From the NCBI RefSeq assembly GCF_000150275.1, contig NW_002060944.1, positions 7,244,756 through 7,308,755 of the forward strand: DNA of 64,000 bases. Reading direction: 5' to 3'. This document shows, piece by piece, positions 11,280 through 28,500 of the stretch. The notes below the pieces were generated by a model, which saw nothing but the letters and a program-made list of their open reading frames with translations, had not been told where the DNA came from and ran no database searches. Source of the stretch: Trichoplax adhaerens. Its lineage: Eukaryota; Placozoa; Uniplacotomia; Trichoplacea; Trichoplacidae. A program made the translations under genes and the position numbers. The number at the start of each line of letters is the position of its first letter. The stretch's first letter is position 1.

Positions 11280-12235
11280 ATGATGGCAAACTACCATTAC
11301 CAAAATTATATCGATGAAGCCATGGGATTCGACGACAAAGGTGGAGGAGGACTAGCCATGGAAGAATTTCTATGGAATGAAATGTGCCCAGAAATTTACA
11401 CCGCCAACATGATCGACGACGAAGAGTGTTTTGATCCTGCGGCTCGTGACTCCGCGTGGTATATTTAGCAGTGGTAAGTCAATGACTCTCAATCATCCAT
11501 AGACTAACCAATACTAAATACTGTAGTAGACGGTTGTATTATGTATGATTATTATATCCATAATGATCATCATTGCAACCATTTTCAATGATGATGCTAG
11601 AGATGAATGTTTTTATAATCATCAATGCAATCTTTTTTTCTGACATTAATTTACATCAAATCGCCAGGTTGATACCTAGCGAGTGGGGCATATGGGGCAT
11701 ATGGTTAAAAATTGCGTCAATAAAAAAAAAAACATCGTTGGTAAAATACATGATTCATTCTTACCCTGTTCAACATGTAATGTACTAATTTCCATCACTA
11801 TATAAATTATTTTTGCAATATCGTATAGAATTCAACGGAAATCGACACAGCAATTCGTCTTCTTCTATACCTACAGTTGGCAACACCACATTGCCACAAT
11901 CCATTGATTCTTTAACTACAGAAGAAGAAGCTTTTGTCGATTTCCGCGATGAAGATCTTTCATCAGGCCTCAGTGAAGATATTTCCAATTTCCATGCTAA
12001 CCTTTCAAAAGCAAGAAAACGGATGTCGCATGATGAACGTCGCCAGCGAAATAACTTATCAGCTAAAAAGTCCAGAGAGGCCAAAAAAATCAAAGATCGT
12101 TATCGTTCTATTACAGCAAAATCGCTCGAGACTGAAAATGCCCGCTTGAAACTTGAAATACAAATGATGGAAAAGCAAATTCAAACAATACGCCAACTGC
12201 TGGTGTGTAAAATCAACAATCATTCCACAGCTTGA
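11280..12235 (+). CDS. bZIP transcription factor, C/EBP-PAR-like, two exons, about 187 aa
   Basis: Proposed exons are 11280-11458 and 11851-12235, joined through donor GTGGTATAT and acceptor CGACACAG in matching phase. The N-terminal part is acidic and aromatic (FLWNEMCPE, MIDDEECFD), as expected of an activation domain. The C-terminal 67 residues are a bZIP: basic region RQRNNLSAKKSREAKK at about 125-141, then zipper positions L152, L159, M166 and I173. The NN[LI]-x-A-x-KSR signature is closest to C/EBP and PAR/NFIL3 factors rather than ATF4 or CREB. It should bind DNA as a dimer in the nucleus. The second exon is certain. The join is less so, because a stronger donor (GTAAGT at 11474) and another acceptor (TATAG at 11828) exist. 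Use of the GTAAGT donor puts a stop codon (11466) in frame before the bZIP. Confidence 0.75.
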
Positions 12236-13436
12236 ATTAGCTAACCCTATCTTACGGTCAATTTTCACTCTTTCATGAGCAATTGCAATTCAAAAATTAC
12301 TTCTTATCCTTACAGACGCGTATGCGCGTCAAAGTTGGATTACCATATCATTGCTATTTTATACCGATTGCAATTTCAATTGCAATACAGTAGAATCAAC
12401 GAGTCAACCCGGATTCCAATTGACTTGATGCTAATGTATACCTATGTTAATAACCCTTATTTAGTTATAAATTTACTTGTCTACAGTTCCATAACTTACA
12501 TCACTCTTGATGAGCGACTTGAGATGTTCACTCTAGTGGTGCGTTAGCTTAAAATCATATTAGGTAATAAACATAGTGTAAAATTGAAATACAAAATTTT
12601 ACACGTGTACTGTTCACTGTCCGTCTTCGACTGGATCACGCACGGCTGTAGATACAATACCAAGCTCTCCAGATGTACAAGTGATTAGAATTTCTAAATA
12701 GAAATCCAACATGTATTTAATAATTAATGAATTGTTATTCTGATTTATTATTGCATAGCTTCGCGATCATATTTTTACCGTCAGATCTTTGCTGCGTTGA
12801 CGTTAGTAGCGGCATGCAAATGAATTCTAATGAAGTTAATTTATCTCTACAATTGTCGCATTTCAATAAATGCAGTACATATACTTGATGGTAAATGATG
12901 TCTTTTATTGGTAATGATAGTACATTGTGAAAGAATGCGTTGGTGTGTAGTCAATTTAAATCAGCCATGTTGTTATGGCACCTACTGTATATCAAAGGAC
13001 GCACAATTTGTTGTACTTATAAAAAATTGATTTAAAAATGATTAACAATGGATGATAATTATCTTGTTGTGCGTGTACTAAATTTGATTGTCTGGCCTTG
13101 AACCTGTCACTAATAAATATTCTTCCGCTTAAAAATATCAAATTACTTTGAAATCATTTCATTAAAGTCTTCTCATCGTTCGCCTTGGCTAGCCAAATAT
13201 CCATGAAGGGCTGAATCATTAATTTCTTGGAGGAATGTCATACCTTGTCACAAGTCCACTATAATTATGATTACTGATTGTAGAAACAAAGCAATCTACA
13301 GTAGACAAGACATGATTTACGCGTATATTTTCTACTTGATATTATTACTGTAGATCAGCTCATAAAAGCTGATATACTGTACGTAATCAAATATTATGCA
13401 TGTGATAATTTTGCAGCTATAACGAAGCGGTCAGTA
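12236..13436. other. Convergent spacer between bZIP gene and XYLB, no gene recognised
   Basis: It should contain the 3' UTRs of the two converging genes. AATAAA-like signals occur (for example TAATAAAC at about 12565 for the plus-strand gene). A 90-codon frame at 12275-12547 is not supported by homology or splice context. Confidence 0.6.
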
Positions 13437-17968
<4,532 letters not shown>

Positions 17969-18567
17969 CTTGCTGGACTCAGGAACAGCTCGATCTGTTA
18001 TCCTAACGATATCTAGAAAAGCGATCAGCGGATAAATACAAACGTAGCAAACGGTTACGAATAAATTGTTGATTCCAATCGTATTAATGTTTATGGGCAA
18101 ACATCAGCAAGGTGCGGACTAGAATCGATGACAACTGGAGAAATCAATTACAATCGTTAAACTATTACTGCAAATAGATATAAGCACGTCATTAAGATAG
18201 GGTATGAAATAATTACGAATACGGGTATATAAATAATTTGGTCTTCTACTCAAATCCAATCTACTTTATTTCTTTAGCAGAATGCAATCAAGACCTGCTT
18301 ACCTTGCTGTCGACGAGCTCGTTAATCAGTTGAGATTTAGACTAACTTACAACCAATAACTGATAGTGAATTTGTATCATCTAGGCCAGGGATCAATTAG
18401 TCTCAATTATTTATAACTTGGAAGTAGCCATCACTCAAAACCTAGCCGTTCAAGCCCCAATCACCTTATCTAGCTTGCAGAATTTTATGTGAATATTTAG
18501 CTCTCTTGAGCATTTAATATTTGTATAGTTGTATTTCTCCACAATCGTAAAAGGTATACTAATTGTA

Positions 18568-18690
18568 GTATTCTAAGTCCTGTTGAGTACTTGTATACTC
18601 TTTAATTAATCACTATAATACTATAGTACTGTATATTCCAAAGTCCCGTTAAGTACTATATACTGTATAATTAATTATTCTAATAACTAT
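18568..18690. repeat. Two-copy tandem repeat, about 70-bp unit
   Basis: AGTCC(T/C)GTT(G/A)AGTACT recurs at about 18568 and 18638, each followed by TAATTAAT(C/T)A and a run of AT-rich sequence ending ATAATAC or ATAAC. Confidence 0.65.
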
Positions 18691-18879
18691 TTACTGTATA
18701 GTCGATGTTGCTGGAGTGTTCAATCAGAGTGTTGAGTGTTGCTATAGTAAACTCTGTATCTAGCAATCATGAAAGAAACTGTATACTATGGCAGCTCCTA
18801 TTAGCCGCTAGACTTGCACTCGCTAGTGGCTACCAATTCAGTTTCTATTAGGATATCATAAACTTCAATACTATAAAAT

Positions 18880-20600
18880 GTAGTGATGTAAGTAGAGGAC
18901 TGATCCATTCATTCCTTTAACGAATAATCAAATCTAGTTATCGCAAAGTAACCAAACTACTGTATTGCCATTCATTATACATAGCTGTTAATCTAGCCTT
19001 GGTATTTAATTATTGGACAGATATCAACACTACGTCATATTGAAACTAAACTAAAATATACGCAAATCTTAATATAATAACATAGTGATGTAAGTGAAGG
19101 ATTAATTCATTTATTCCTTTAACGAATAATAAAATCTAGCTGCCACAAGATAATCAAAGTACTATAATGTCATTTACTGTGCATAGCCGTAAAGCTCATA
19201 TAGTCCACTAAATATATCCCATAGTTTAGTATACTGTATATAGTATATGTGTTATACACTAAACTGTAAATTAGAATCTCTCCAATCGAGTCTTTGCATT
19301 TAGTCATTAAACAGATATCAATACCGCGTAATATTTAAACCAAAAATGAGCAAAACTAATGGAATAACACAGTAATATAGGTGAAGGATTAATTCATTTA
19401 TTCCTTTAATGGATATTAAGATTTAGCTATTGCAAAGTCACTAAACTACAGTAGTATCATTTACTGTACAAGTGTGCATAACTACCAAGCTCGTATTGTC
19501 CACTAAATGTGTCTCCCAATTTAATATATGCAAACTATAATCTCGCCAAACTAGTCTTGGCATTTAGTCATTAGACAGATATCAATACTGCATAATGTTT
19601 AAACTATAAATAAGCAAAATTAATGGAATAGCACGGTGATGTAACTGGAGAATTAATCCATTTAGTCTTTCAATGGATGATAAAATCTAGCTATTGCAAA
19701 GTAACCAAACTACTGTAGTATCATTTACTGTGTATATCTATCAAGCGAATACGTATATTCCCTCTAAATATATCCGCAGTTTAGTATATACAAACTACAA
19801 TCTCTCCAATCTAGTCTTGGCATTTAGTCGTTAGACAGATATCAATACTTCATAATTTTGAAACTAGAAAATCGTTTACTGTATGTATTCCTTCCGCGGG
19901 TAATACGAATTGGTATCTTCATAAATTAAACATGACCGTCATATAGTAGTCAAAACTACAAATGAGCAAGCGAATTCGCATTAGAGTAATCTTATAGGAG
20001 GATCAGTTGATTATTCCTTTAACGGATAATAAAGGACTAGTTTTCTCATTCTTTCTAGCTATTACGCAGTAATCAAGTTATCAATGGCCAAAACTAATAG
20101 GATAATACAGTGATGGAATTGGAGGATTAGTTTATTTGTTCCTTCAGCAGATAAAATATGGCTATCGTAAAGTAACTAAACTAATGCACTGTAGTATCAC
20201 TGACTATGCTATCAAGCAAATATTCCTCGAAATCTATCCCACAATTTAATATATGCAAACTCTCCAATTTAATCTCGACATTAGTCATTGGATAGATTAT
20301 CGATACTACATAATATTTAAAGTCCAAATGAGCAAAATTAATGAAACAACACTATGATGTAAGTAAACAAGCAGTCCATTTCTTTCTTCAACGGTATTAT
20401 ATAGGATTATTCTCTTCCTTCATTAAAGATGACCATCACGAAGTAACCAAGATTAAAAGTGAACAAAATGAACGGAATAACATAATTGACGTCAACGGGA
20501 TCAGTTTATTGATTCTTTCGACGGATAATATAGAATTACTGCCTTCATTAATTAAACATAGCTATTACATAGTAATCAAACTACAAAATGAGCAAGGTTA
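18880..20600. repeat. Degenerate tandem array, about eight copies of a long unit
   Basis: The anchor ATTCCTTTAACGAATAAT and its variants occur near 18911, 19113, 19400, 19664, 20013, 20139, 20383 and 20513, that is at spacings of about 126-349 bases. Most copies also carry GTGATGTAAGTGAAGGATTA before the anchor and AAAATCTAGCTATCGCAAAG or AACCAAACTACTGTA after it, and several then share TTGGCATTTAGTCATTAGACAG plus ATATCAATAC. The copies are unevenly truncated, as in an old satellite-like array that has decayed. Confidence 0.8.
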
Positions 20601-23084
20601 GTTGAATAATATATTGATATAACTGGATGATCATTATCAATTTTTTTCTTTCATGAATGAGATAATATCAGATCGGATACTGTAAAATCGAAGCATGAAA
20701 AATTTTTTGGTAGATTCATCTTGAGGAGTAAACTAGGAGAAAGAAAGCACGAAATGGCATTAGCTAGTATAAATTGAAACCTGGGTAAACTATTTAACTA
20801 ATCGATTAGACTACAAGAAGAACAACGATCAGATCAGCTATAGTGATAAATGGCATGGTGGTCCAGTATTGAAGCAACAACAACAACAATAATCAAGTTA
20901 ATAGAGATGCAAACAACGATATAACTTCCTAGGCTATCATTACAATTCTAATTTTCATTGCCTATGCAATTTACTAATAACTTGTTTCTTATGGAAATAT
21001 AGCAGAGTTAATCAATGCCGTGTATACCTAAACAGACTAATATAAATAGCAGCGCTATTGATGAATCACTTTATAAGTTAAATATATATCAGAATAGTAA
21101 GTAATGGGTGCGACCATGTGTAGTAAAACAACGACGTGAAATAACAAAGACTTGCCCAATTTGATTCTTATTTAAATAATTCCAACTAGGCATGACCGCC
21201 ATGATCCATTTTTAATTATAAAAACTTATTGAAATCAATCCTCTATCGCGATCATTTCAATAGAATAATAGCAAAATTGACCAATCGATTGTTCTACGCG
21301 AGGTAGTGCTAACATCCTTTACAGTCTACAACACCATTAACAACTGTTGGAATGGTTGGTGATCCAGGATAGTAGTCACATTTCGCTCTTATTACTGATA
21401 TCAGTAGATACTTATTTCCGTTACACTTAGACAAATATAAAATTGTCATTGGGTATATTGGTAGAGGAAATTGGTTATTTCTATTTCATCTATTTCCCTT
21501 CTACCGGCTACTAACAAGAAGCTAGTGAGGCTAATTTTCTCTCCATTCTCCCTCTTCTTTGCTGCATTGACTTTGGGATGCAATTAATAAGCACATAACC
21601 TAAGGTAAGTCGGTTATGTTGTTTTAATTCCAACGGCTTGAATTCCAACTAAACAGGACTGCTTAAAACTCTTCAATATCCTTTTCCCGCTTTATATCTT
21701 CAACTGAATAGCATCAAAAGGACATTTTTGTACATGTTCTAATAACGATAATGTACTTTATTGGCTAATATTGACGACAACGTATCTGTCCTTCTTCGAA
21801 CACTACAACATTATTTTTATGCTAGTGAAATATCTAATCTCTAGTTTATCTTCTGCAACATGATTAAATATTATATATCAGCAGTGGAGCTCTTTATTCT
21901 TTAATCGACAATTTGTACATTTCACATCATCTTTAGAGTAGTTTTGTTCGATTTCCTGAAAAAAATGAGAAAACAGGTTTTACATAATAATTTCCATCTA
22001 TTCCATCGTTATTGGACATGGAGATCACTTTAAATTTGCATTAGCATCATGAAATAGACTTAAAAACACTTAGAACAGCATCTTTTAATTCGGAAAGGTT
22101 TAGAAATCGATTTTTTAAGTCCAATTATAAACTAAACATACGAGAGAATGGAAATATTCCGATAATCTTGCAATATACCAGTACTCGTATCGTAAGCCCT
22201 CCTTAAATCATTCCATTTGTGCTAGTTCAGTCCAATTTTGAATCATGGCTAACTCACAGACAGTATCAATTTGCTGTAATCGTCGAATTATCATAGCATT
22301 TAACTTGATTAATTAAGTTTTAATAATCTCCACGTGCCTTCTACTTGTATCCCACACTGGATCATTTATCACAGTTCAACATCCCCTCTACCGAAAATTT
22401 CCTATTCTTAAATATGACGCTGGTTGATTTCTTCTTGAACTTTTAAAATATCCAAGTTCATTTTCCATAGCTCATCGGTAGATATCCAAACAATCACTAT
22501 TTTTGTTCACTATTGGAATCATTTTTCTGCTGATAGATAGAGTGTTCGTTGTGCCTGATTGCAATCAGTGAGCGAAATCATCGATAAACAAGATAAAATC
22601 TGACTTTTCACTCCACTTAAGCAATCGAAAATTTTGTTAACGCCCTCTTTAATACATTACATTTATTAGACTTTAAGTACACACAAATATTTTCTCCCTC
22701 TCTTCTAATAAGGTCAAGGATAAGATTCTGTATCGTTGTTTTTAATATTCCTATTATACCTTTTCGGCAATATCAGGATATTATTCCACTTTTATGTCAT
22801 AAAATAACTTTTAAAATTCACTAGGTTACCATCCTAAGATATTGACAGGGAACCGAACTACATATAAACAGCGGCAGCGACCTTTAGCAAAATGAATACT
22901 AGTTGACGTACTGTAGATTAACTTCCTGTTGATTGATTTTTCATAGCTACGAAAAGGAAATAACATATTTACTAAGCACTTGGTGTATCAATTATTCTAA
23001 CTGTTACTCAACACCATAATATTACTGTGATTTAATGAACCATAAGTAAAAGTCTATCAGCCATGGATCATCTGTCGCTGCATA

Positions 23085-23450
23085 AAAATGTTATTCTAAA
23101 GCAACGTCCAATTTCTACTTCCTCCTATACTGGGCAGAGTATAGGTGGTTAGACAAGTGAAACTAAAATGTTACTATTCTCATGGCTATACCCTTTTTGA
23201 TTTTCATCACTGAAAAAATGCTATTCTACCTTTATGTCCAATCTCTACTTTCTCCCATATTGAGTAGAGTATAGATCTCTAGATAAGTAGAAAAATAAAA
23301 TGATACTATTTTCAGAGCTATTACGTTTTTGGTTTTCATCGCTGTAAAAATACTATTCTACCACTATGTCCAATCTCTACAACCTCTTATATTGAGTAGA
23401 GTATAAGTGGTAAGATAAGTAGAAAACTAAAATGCTATTATTCTCATGGT
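23085..23450. repeat. Three-copy tandem repeat, about 130-bp unit
   Basis: TGTCCAAT(T/C)TCTAC recurs at 23106, 23236 and 23368. Each copy also contains GAGTATA(G/A) and ACTAAAATG(T/C)TA-like phrases. The first two copies end in TTTTTG(A/G)TTTTCATC. Confidence 0.85.
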
Positions 23451-23659
23451 AATTAATTTGCTTTCTATAACCCCATCGTCATATCTAGAGAGCGATTTGA
23501 TAGATGGCATCTTACCACACAATCATTTTAGGTTAAACCCAAGTAAATACAGTCGATGGTTTTTCAGTCGAGAAAATCTTAAATCCTATCCTTTTTAAGA
23601 TTCAACGTCTTCTTGTGCGATCCTTAGCTAGCAAAGGGCGTAAGCAAAAACGCGTAATC

Positions 23660-23985
23660 CTAGCAATTTACAGCTTCTAATGTCGCATAAAATATTTTGT
23701 ATATTGGATAGTTTTATCGTCAAGTTAGTTTATTAACAAATAGTTTACTTAAGCCTAAATTAAACAGCTTTAAACCCCTTTCATAGAATAAAGTAAAAGG
23801 ATTTAGCTAATTGATTAAATCTGTTGAATTCATAGCATTCTTAATTGCCAATATTTGCTATTAGTTAGTAAAAGCATTATTTTTAGTATACCACACCATT
23901 ACTTCGTTAGCAAGACATATAGAAAATTTAGAGCCTCTAACGTGGCATAAAAATTCGTCTTGCCTATTGGGGAATTTCATCGTAA
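23660..23985. repeat. Diverged duplication, offset about 260 bp
   Basis: CTTCTAATGTCGCATAAAA at about 23673 matches CCTCTAACGTGGCATAAAA at about 23933, with weaker similarity on both sides (ATTGGATAGTTTTATCGT against ATTGGGGAATTTCATCGT). Confidence 0.6.
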
Positions 23986-24789
23986 TATAGTATTATTTTT
24001 TGAAGAAATGGTCCACTTGAATTAAGTGACTTAGGAACCATTTACCTGATGACGTAACGACAACGATTAGGATAATCGATCACATAAGTCGAATTTATAG
24101 GCTCTACTAATAACTTATTTTTACTAGTAGTTAATGGGACCTTTAGTTTATTCAGATAGAACGTTAAAGCTTTCGCAGGACTATCTTTATCTAGCAAATT
24201 AGGATTACGAGTATACTTGCGCCATTACTAGGTTTAGGGAAATCCATCTGAATATCATTCTTACTGCAAGGCAAAAGCAGGGCAGGTTCGAAAGTTAATA
24301 AAATAACAATGTATCCATTTAGCTATTTTAAGAAAAGATTTATCATTAATTACAAGATAAGCTATTCGATAAAAGAAACAGAAATAAACGAGAAAAATGA
24401 GAGGCGAAGCAATCGTAATAAACAATAATAGTACTGTTCAATTCTGCTTAGCTTAAATTGGATTATCCATTACCTTACAATATGCTAACTGTTTCTAATT
24501 AGTATGTAACAAAACTGATGATTGCAATAAATCCACTCCAAAAGAAAATAATAACATATGAGTGAAATAAAGGGGCAAGTAGAGCTTAATCAAGTTTCAT
24601 AACCCTTCAGCGTCATAACCCCTTGCGATAGTTTTATGACAATTTAATCGCTTCTCAAGTACTCATTCGTATTGACTGCTCATTAAGCAAAGAAAATATT
24701 CCATCTATAAATTTATTCATACTCAAAGATTCTTGTAGCGAACAATGCTTTGTTGTGGTTACAACAACATTTTATCATAAATGAATAAA

Positions 24790-25320
24790 GAAATCAGAGA
24801 CCCAATAATAAATCTACTTATTTCTGTGTGCAGTAAGATTACTATTGCACTATAGCTATTGCATTTTAAAATTTTAGACTTCATTATCGTATTAAATTAT
24901 CCAAATTCATTTATTCTGCGACTGTAATATTAATACATATATGAAGAAATAAGTGATCCAATTATAAATTTATTTGCTCCTGCATAAGTAAAATTTCATC
25001 TGTTAATAAAATTTGGTAAGAATATTTATTTATTGTAGTAGGATTGTCATTGCTTCAAGGTTTTTGCGTTATAAAAGAATTAGACTTTATTACAGTATTA
25101 AAATAATCTAAATTTATTTATTCTGTAACCGTAGTGCAAATGCATATGATATTTATGTATCCGTTGTTATTGCTAATATTCGAAGAAATTAGAGGTACAA
25201 CTGTAAATTTTTATTTTCTTCTGCATAAGTAATATTTCAGGTATTAATATTCGGCTGCAGTTTTTATAGTTAGATTGTCATTGCTTCAAGGATATTACAG
25301 TACAAAAATTAAACTTTACT
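24790..25320. repeat. Diverged tandem duplication, three copies
   Basis: Copies are marked by (C/G)CTCCTGCATAAGTAAAATTTC at about 24977, a matching TTCTGCATAAGTAATATTTC at about 25219 and a weaker version near 24821. Each is followed by GGATTGTCATTGCTTCAAGG or its remnant and by AATTTATTTATTCTG in the spacer. Confidence 0.75.
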
Positions 25321-25533
25321 GTCCTGTTGAAATTAATCTTCGCTGTTTAGAATAGCTATATCCTTATTTTAATGATCCAACTTGATTTATTCCACAAAAA
25401 TAAGGCCCTTATATGATATTAATGCTTCTGTTGGCATAACTAGCTTTTAGTGAGACCTACGACTGATGATAATAAGCGTCTTAATATCTCTCTTGGAACA
25501 CTTTTTAGCCTTATATACAGTACATGGATCACG

Positions 25534-28500
25534 ATGGATAACGACAATCAAGAAATTCACGAATCCATCCTAGATGATACGACTGGTGTTCCTGATTTAA
25601 TCTTATTAGATGAAGTCAGCGACAATGCTATTTTATTCAATTTGCAACAGCGATATTACGATAATCAAATTTATGTAAGACGTATTGAATCGCTAGATTT
25701 TATTCTTTTGGATATCTTTAATAACTAAAGAGAATGATATTTGCTATAATTTCCTGTTTTATGATGCTATATGTAGCTGAAAATATCAATTTGACTATTC
25801 GATCAAATTTTAACTTATTCCATGCTATCGCCAATTTGAATGTGGTCTTTGGATAAAGTTTATGAAATTATTAAATCATCGTCCTGACTTTGCTTTTATA
25901 GACATATATTGGAAATGTAGTCATCTCCGTTAACCCATATCAGAAATTGCCAATTTATACATCCGAAACAATTCTCAACTATCGCGGCAAAAGTCTATAC
26001 GAACTTCAGCCTCACATGTAAGAAATTTAGGATACAAATTGATTAATCTACTTGTCAGCTAACACCAATTTAAAAGTCGCCCATTTTAAGTACAATATTT
26101 CTCGACCAGTGCAATAATACAGCCTCTATTTATTCTGAGATACATAATCCAAATCAATACATATAACCTCTTTCTCTTATTTATAACGCACTTCAGTGTC
26201 TGCATTATCAGTTTGTGAATATCACATGTTTTATTAGTTATGCTATAGCTGACAATGCTTATCGAGCACTGCGAGATCGAGACGAAGACCAATGTGTGAT
26301 TATTAGTGGAGAAAGTGGTTCAGGCAAAACAGGTAACTATGTTAATTAACAAAAATTGACCATCACTATCGTAAAAGAATCGGAGAATTGATTCTGTGAA
26401 TGATGTACTATATAAGCAAGGATCGCTGATAAATTGGCGTAGACTAATCTCAGTATTCAATAACGTTAATAGAAGCATCCAAGGTAGTCATGCAGTACAT
26501 TGCTGCAGTGTCAGGAAAAAGTAAAGATGTTGAATTAGTAAAAGAGCAACTACTTCAAACCAATCCTCTACTAGAAGGTAAGAAATATCGGCTAAGTAAT
26601 GATATAAATTGATAGTTAACGGAGCATATAGAGCATTATAATTATAATTACTTGCCTACGTATAATATTAACTATCAATTAGACCCTTTTCTGGTACAAC
26701 TTTTTGAGCTAACTCAAGTACAATCTAAATAATTACTAATTAGTTTAGCAATTCTACATTCAAAGCTTGATAATCTAGTCGCATAATATACACGCTACGG
26801 TCACTTACACGAGTCTATTTAAAATAATAGTAGCAAAATTTGATAGTCTACTGTATATCCTGATAGATAGATGGGCTATTCACAGCATCTACATTGAAAA
26901 AGCTAATCAAGTTCATAAACAGAATCGATTATTCAGTTATAAATTGTTATACAGTTTCCAGATAGTAAATTAAACATTAAAATTAGTATGAGTATACTGC
27001 AGCCCTCGCTAAATTCCGCAAAGACCATGTACTTACAGTATTATGAAAAATTAGATATTGTCCATGTATCCTAAGTGAATTATACTCATCCACTACCAGT
27101 AACTAATTTAATCCTTATCAATGTTCTATATTAGATGCACTCGATTTGTTGTAATTGAATTGTACCTGTATACTACTAGTCATGAATTCAATTCTCAACT
27201 AATTTCTAATTTTACATTTAGCGTTTGGAAATGCTAAAACTCATCGAAACAACAACTCATCTCGCTTTGTAAGCATACGCTGTACTGCTATATTTATTTC
27301 TCACATCTTTTCGTACAGTTGACTAATAATACTTCATTACCTTAGGGAAAGTACATGGATATCGAATTCGACTTTAAAGGAGATCCTGTCGGAGGTGTTA
27401 TTACAAATTGTAAGTTTAGCTATAGGGCAGACTAGTTAGAATATTCTGGCTAGTCAAATCAATCCTAGATATTAGCGAAATTAATTATTATACTTTTCTT
27501 TGACCTCTCGCTTCTACTACCATATGAAATGGAAAATACTATAAAGATCTTTTAGAGAAGGTAAGGAGATCATAATATGTAGGATTTTGAACTAAAGTAG
27601 TTATTTTAATGATAAAATCTACTTAGTGTGGCTGTTTACTTCTCAACGATAATCTACATGCATATGAAAATACTAAATGTGAGCATTTTGATAGTCTCGT
27701 GTTGTATCTCAAGCTGATGGCGAGAGAAATTTTCATATTTTCTATCAATTACTGGTCGGAGCATCAGAACAAATTTTAGGTGCAGTAAAGTACTCTTTTA
27801 TCCTTCCATACAATGTAGAAAGATATTTTTAAGCATACCTAAATTATACTTTTCATTAACAAATTAGATCATATTAAAATTATCTAAATTTTAAAAATTT
27901 CCATTTCAGATGATTTATATCTAACGGACGATATACGAGATTACAACTACATAAATCCTTATTCAGTAGCAACAGAAATTGACGAAAATGATTTTACGGA
28001 GACTCTAGTGAGTTGATTGTTTATAGCTGTAAAGCTGTAGTAATCCCACATGAAGCAGTTGCTGTTCTGAGATCCTGAAATGACACTGCACTAACTGCTA
28101 CGATCAATCTTTGCATTATAGCAAGCTATGGAAATAGTTGGCTTTCAATCAATTGAGGTCAAATATGTACTGCAACTTCTTGCAGCAATACTTCATATTG
28201 GAAATCTTCAGTTGAGTGAAAAGGAAGATGAGAGTGGAAATGAATTCAGTGAAATTAATTTAAATCGAGGTAGGAATATATTAGCAATTCTCAAATACGT
28301 TTAATATAATTACAAAAAAACTACAGACAACCCCTATATTACTACGTAGTCGAATATATTATAACTCAACTTGATTTAATAAATAAATAATTATTATAAA
28401 CGATTATAAATTCCAATAGTTTTTTCTCATTTATTTCTACTGTATTTACTTTGTAGATCTACAAATTGTCTCAAAGTTAACAAACTGTAAAATTAGCCAA

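Larger units (their letters stand above)
17969..25533. other. 7.5-kb gene-free region between divergent XYLB and MYO1B
   Basis: No exon with recognisable homology was found. Open frames are short and mostly lie inside repeats. Much of the DNA consists of decayed tandem duplications, listed separately at 18568-18690, 18880-20600, 23085-23450, 23660-23985 and 24790-25320. Promoters of XYLB (left) and MYO1B (right) must lie at its ends. The unlisted stretches (about 20.7-23.0 and 24.0-24.8 kb) show nothing I can name. Confidence 0.6.

Noticed and set aside
12275-12547. 90-codon frame after the bZIP gene
   Set aside because: Sits in the presumed 3' UTR, no conserved motif.
17969-18100. Upstream Met for XYLB giving 44 more residues
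   Set aside because: Hydrophobic and unlike any xylulokinase; the ATG at 17968 reproduces the family start, so the upstream part is 5' UTR.
18440-18470. tRNA B-box-like GTTCAAGCCCC
   Set aside because: No matching A-box or cloverleaf could be drawn around it.
25450-25533. Extension of the myosin frame upstream of its first ATG
   Set aside because: The extension begins with GTG, and the myosin match starts right after the ATG at 25534.
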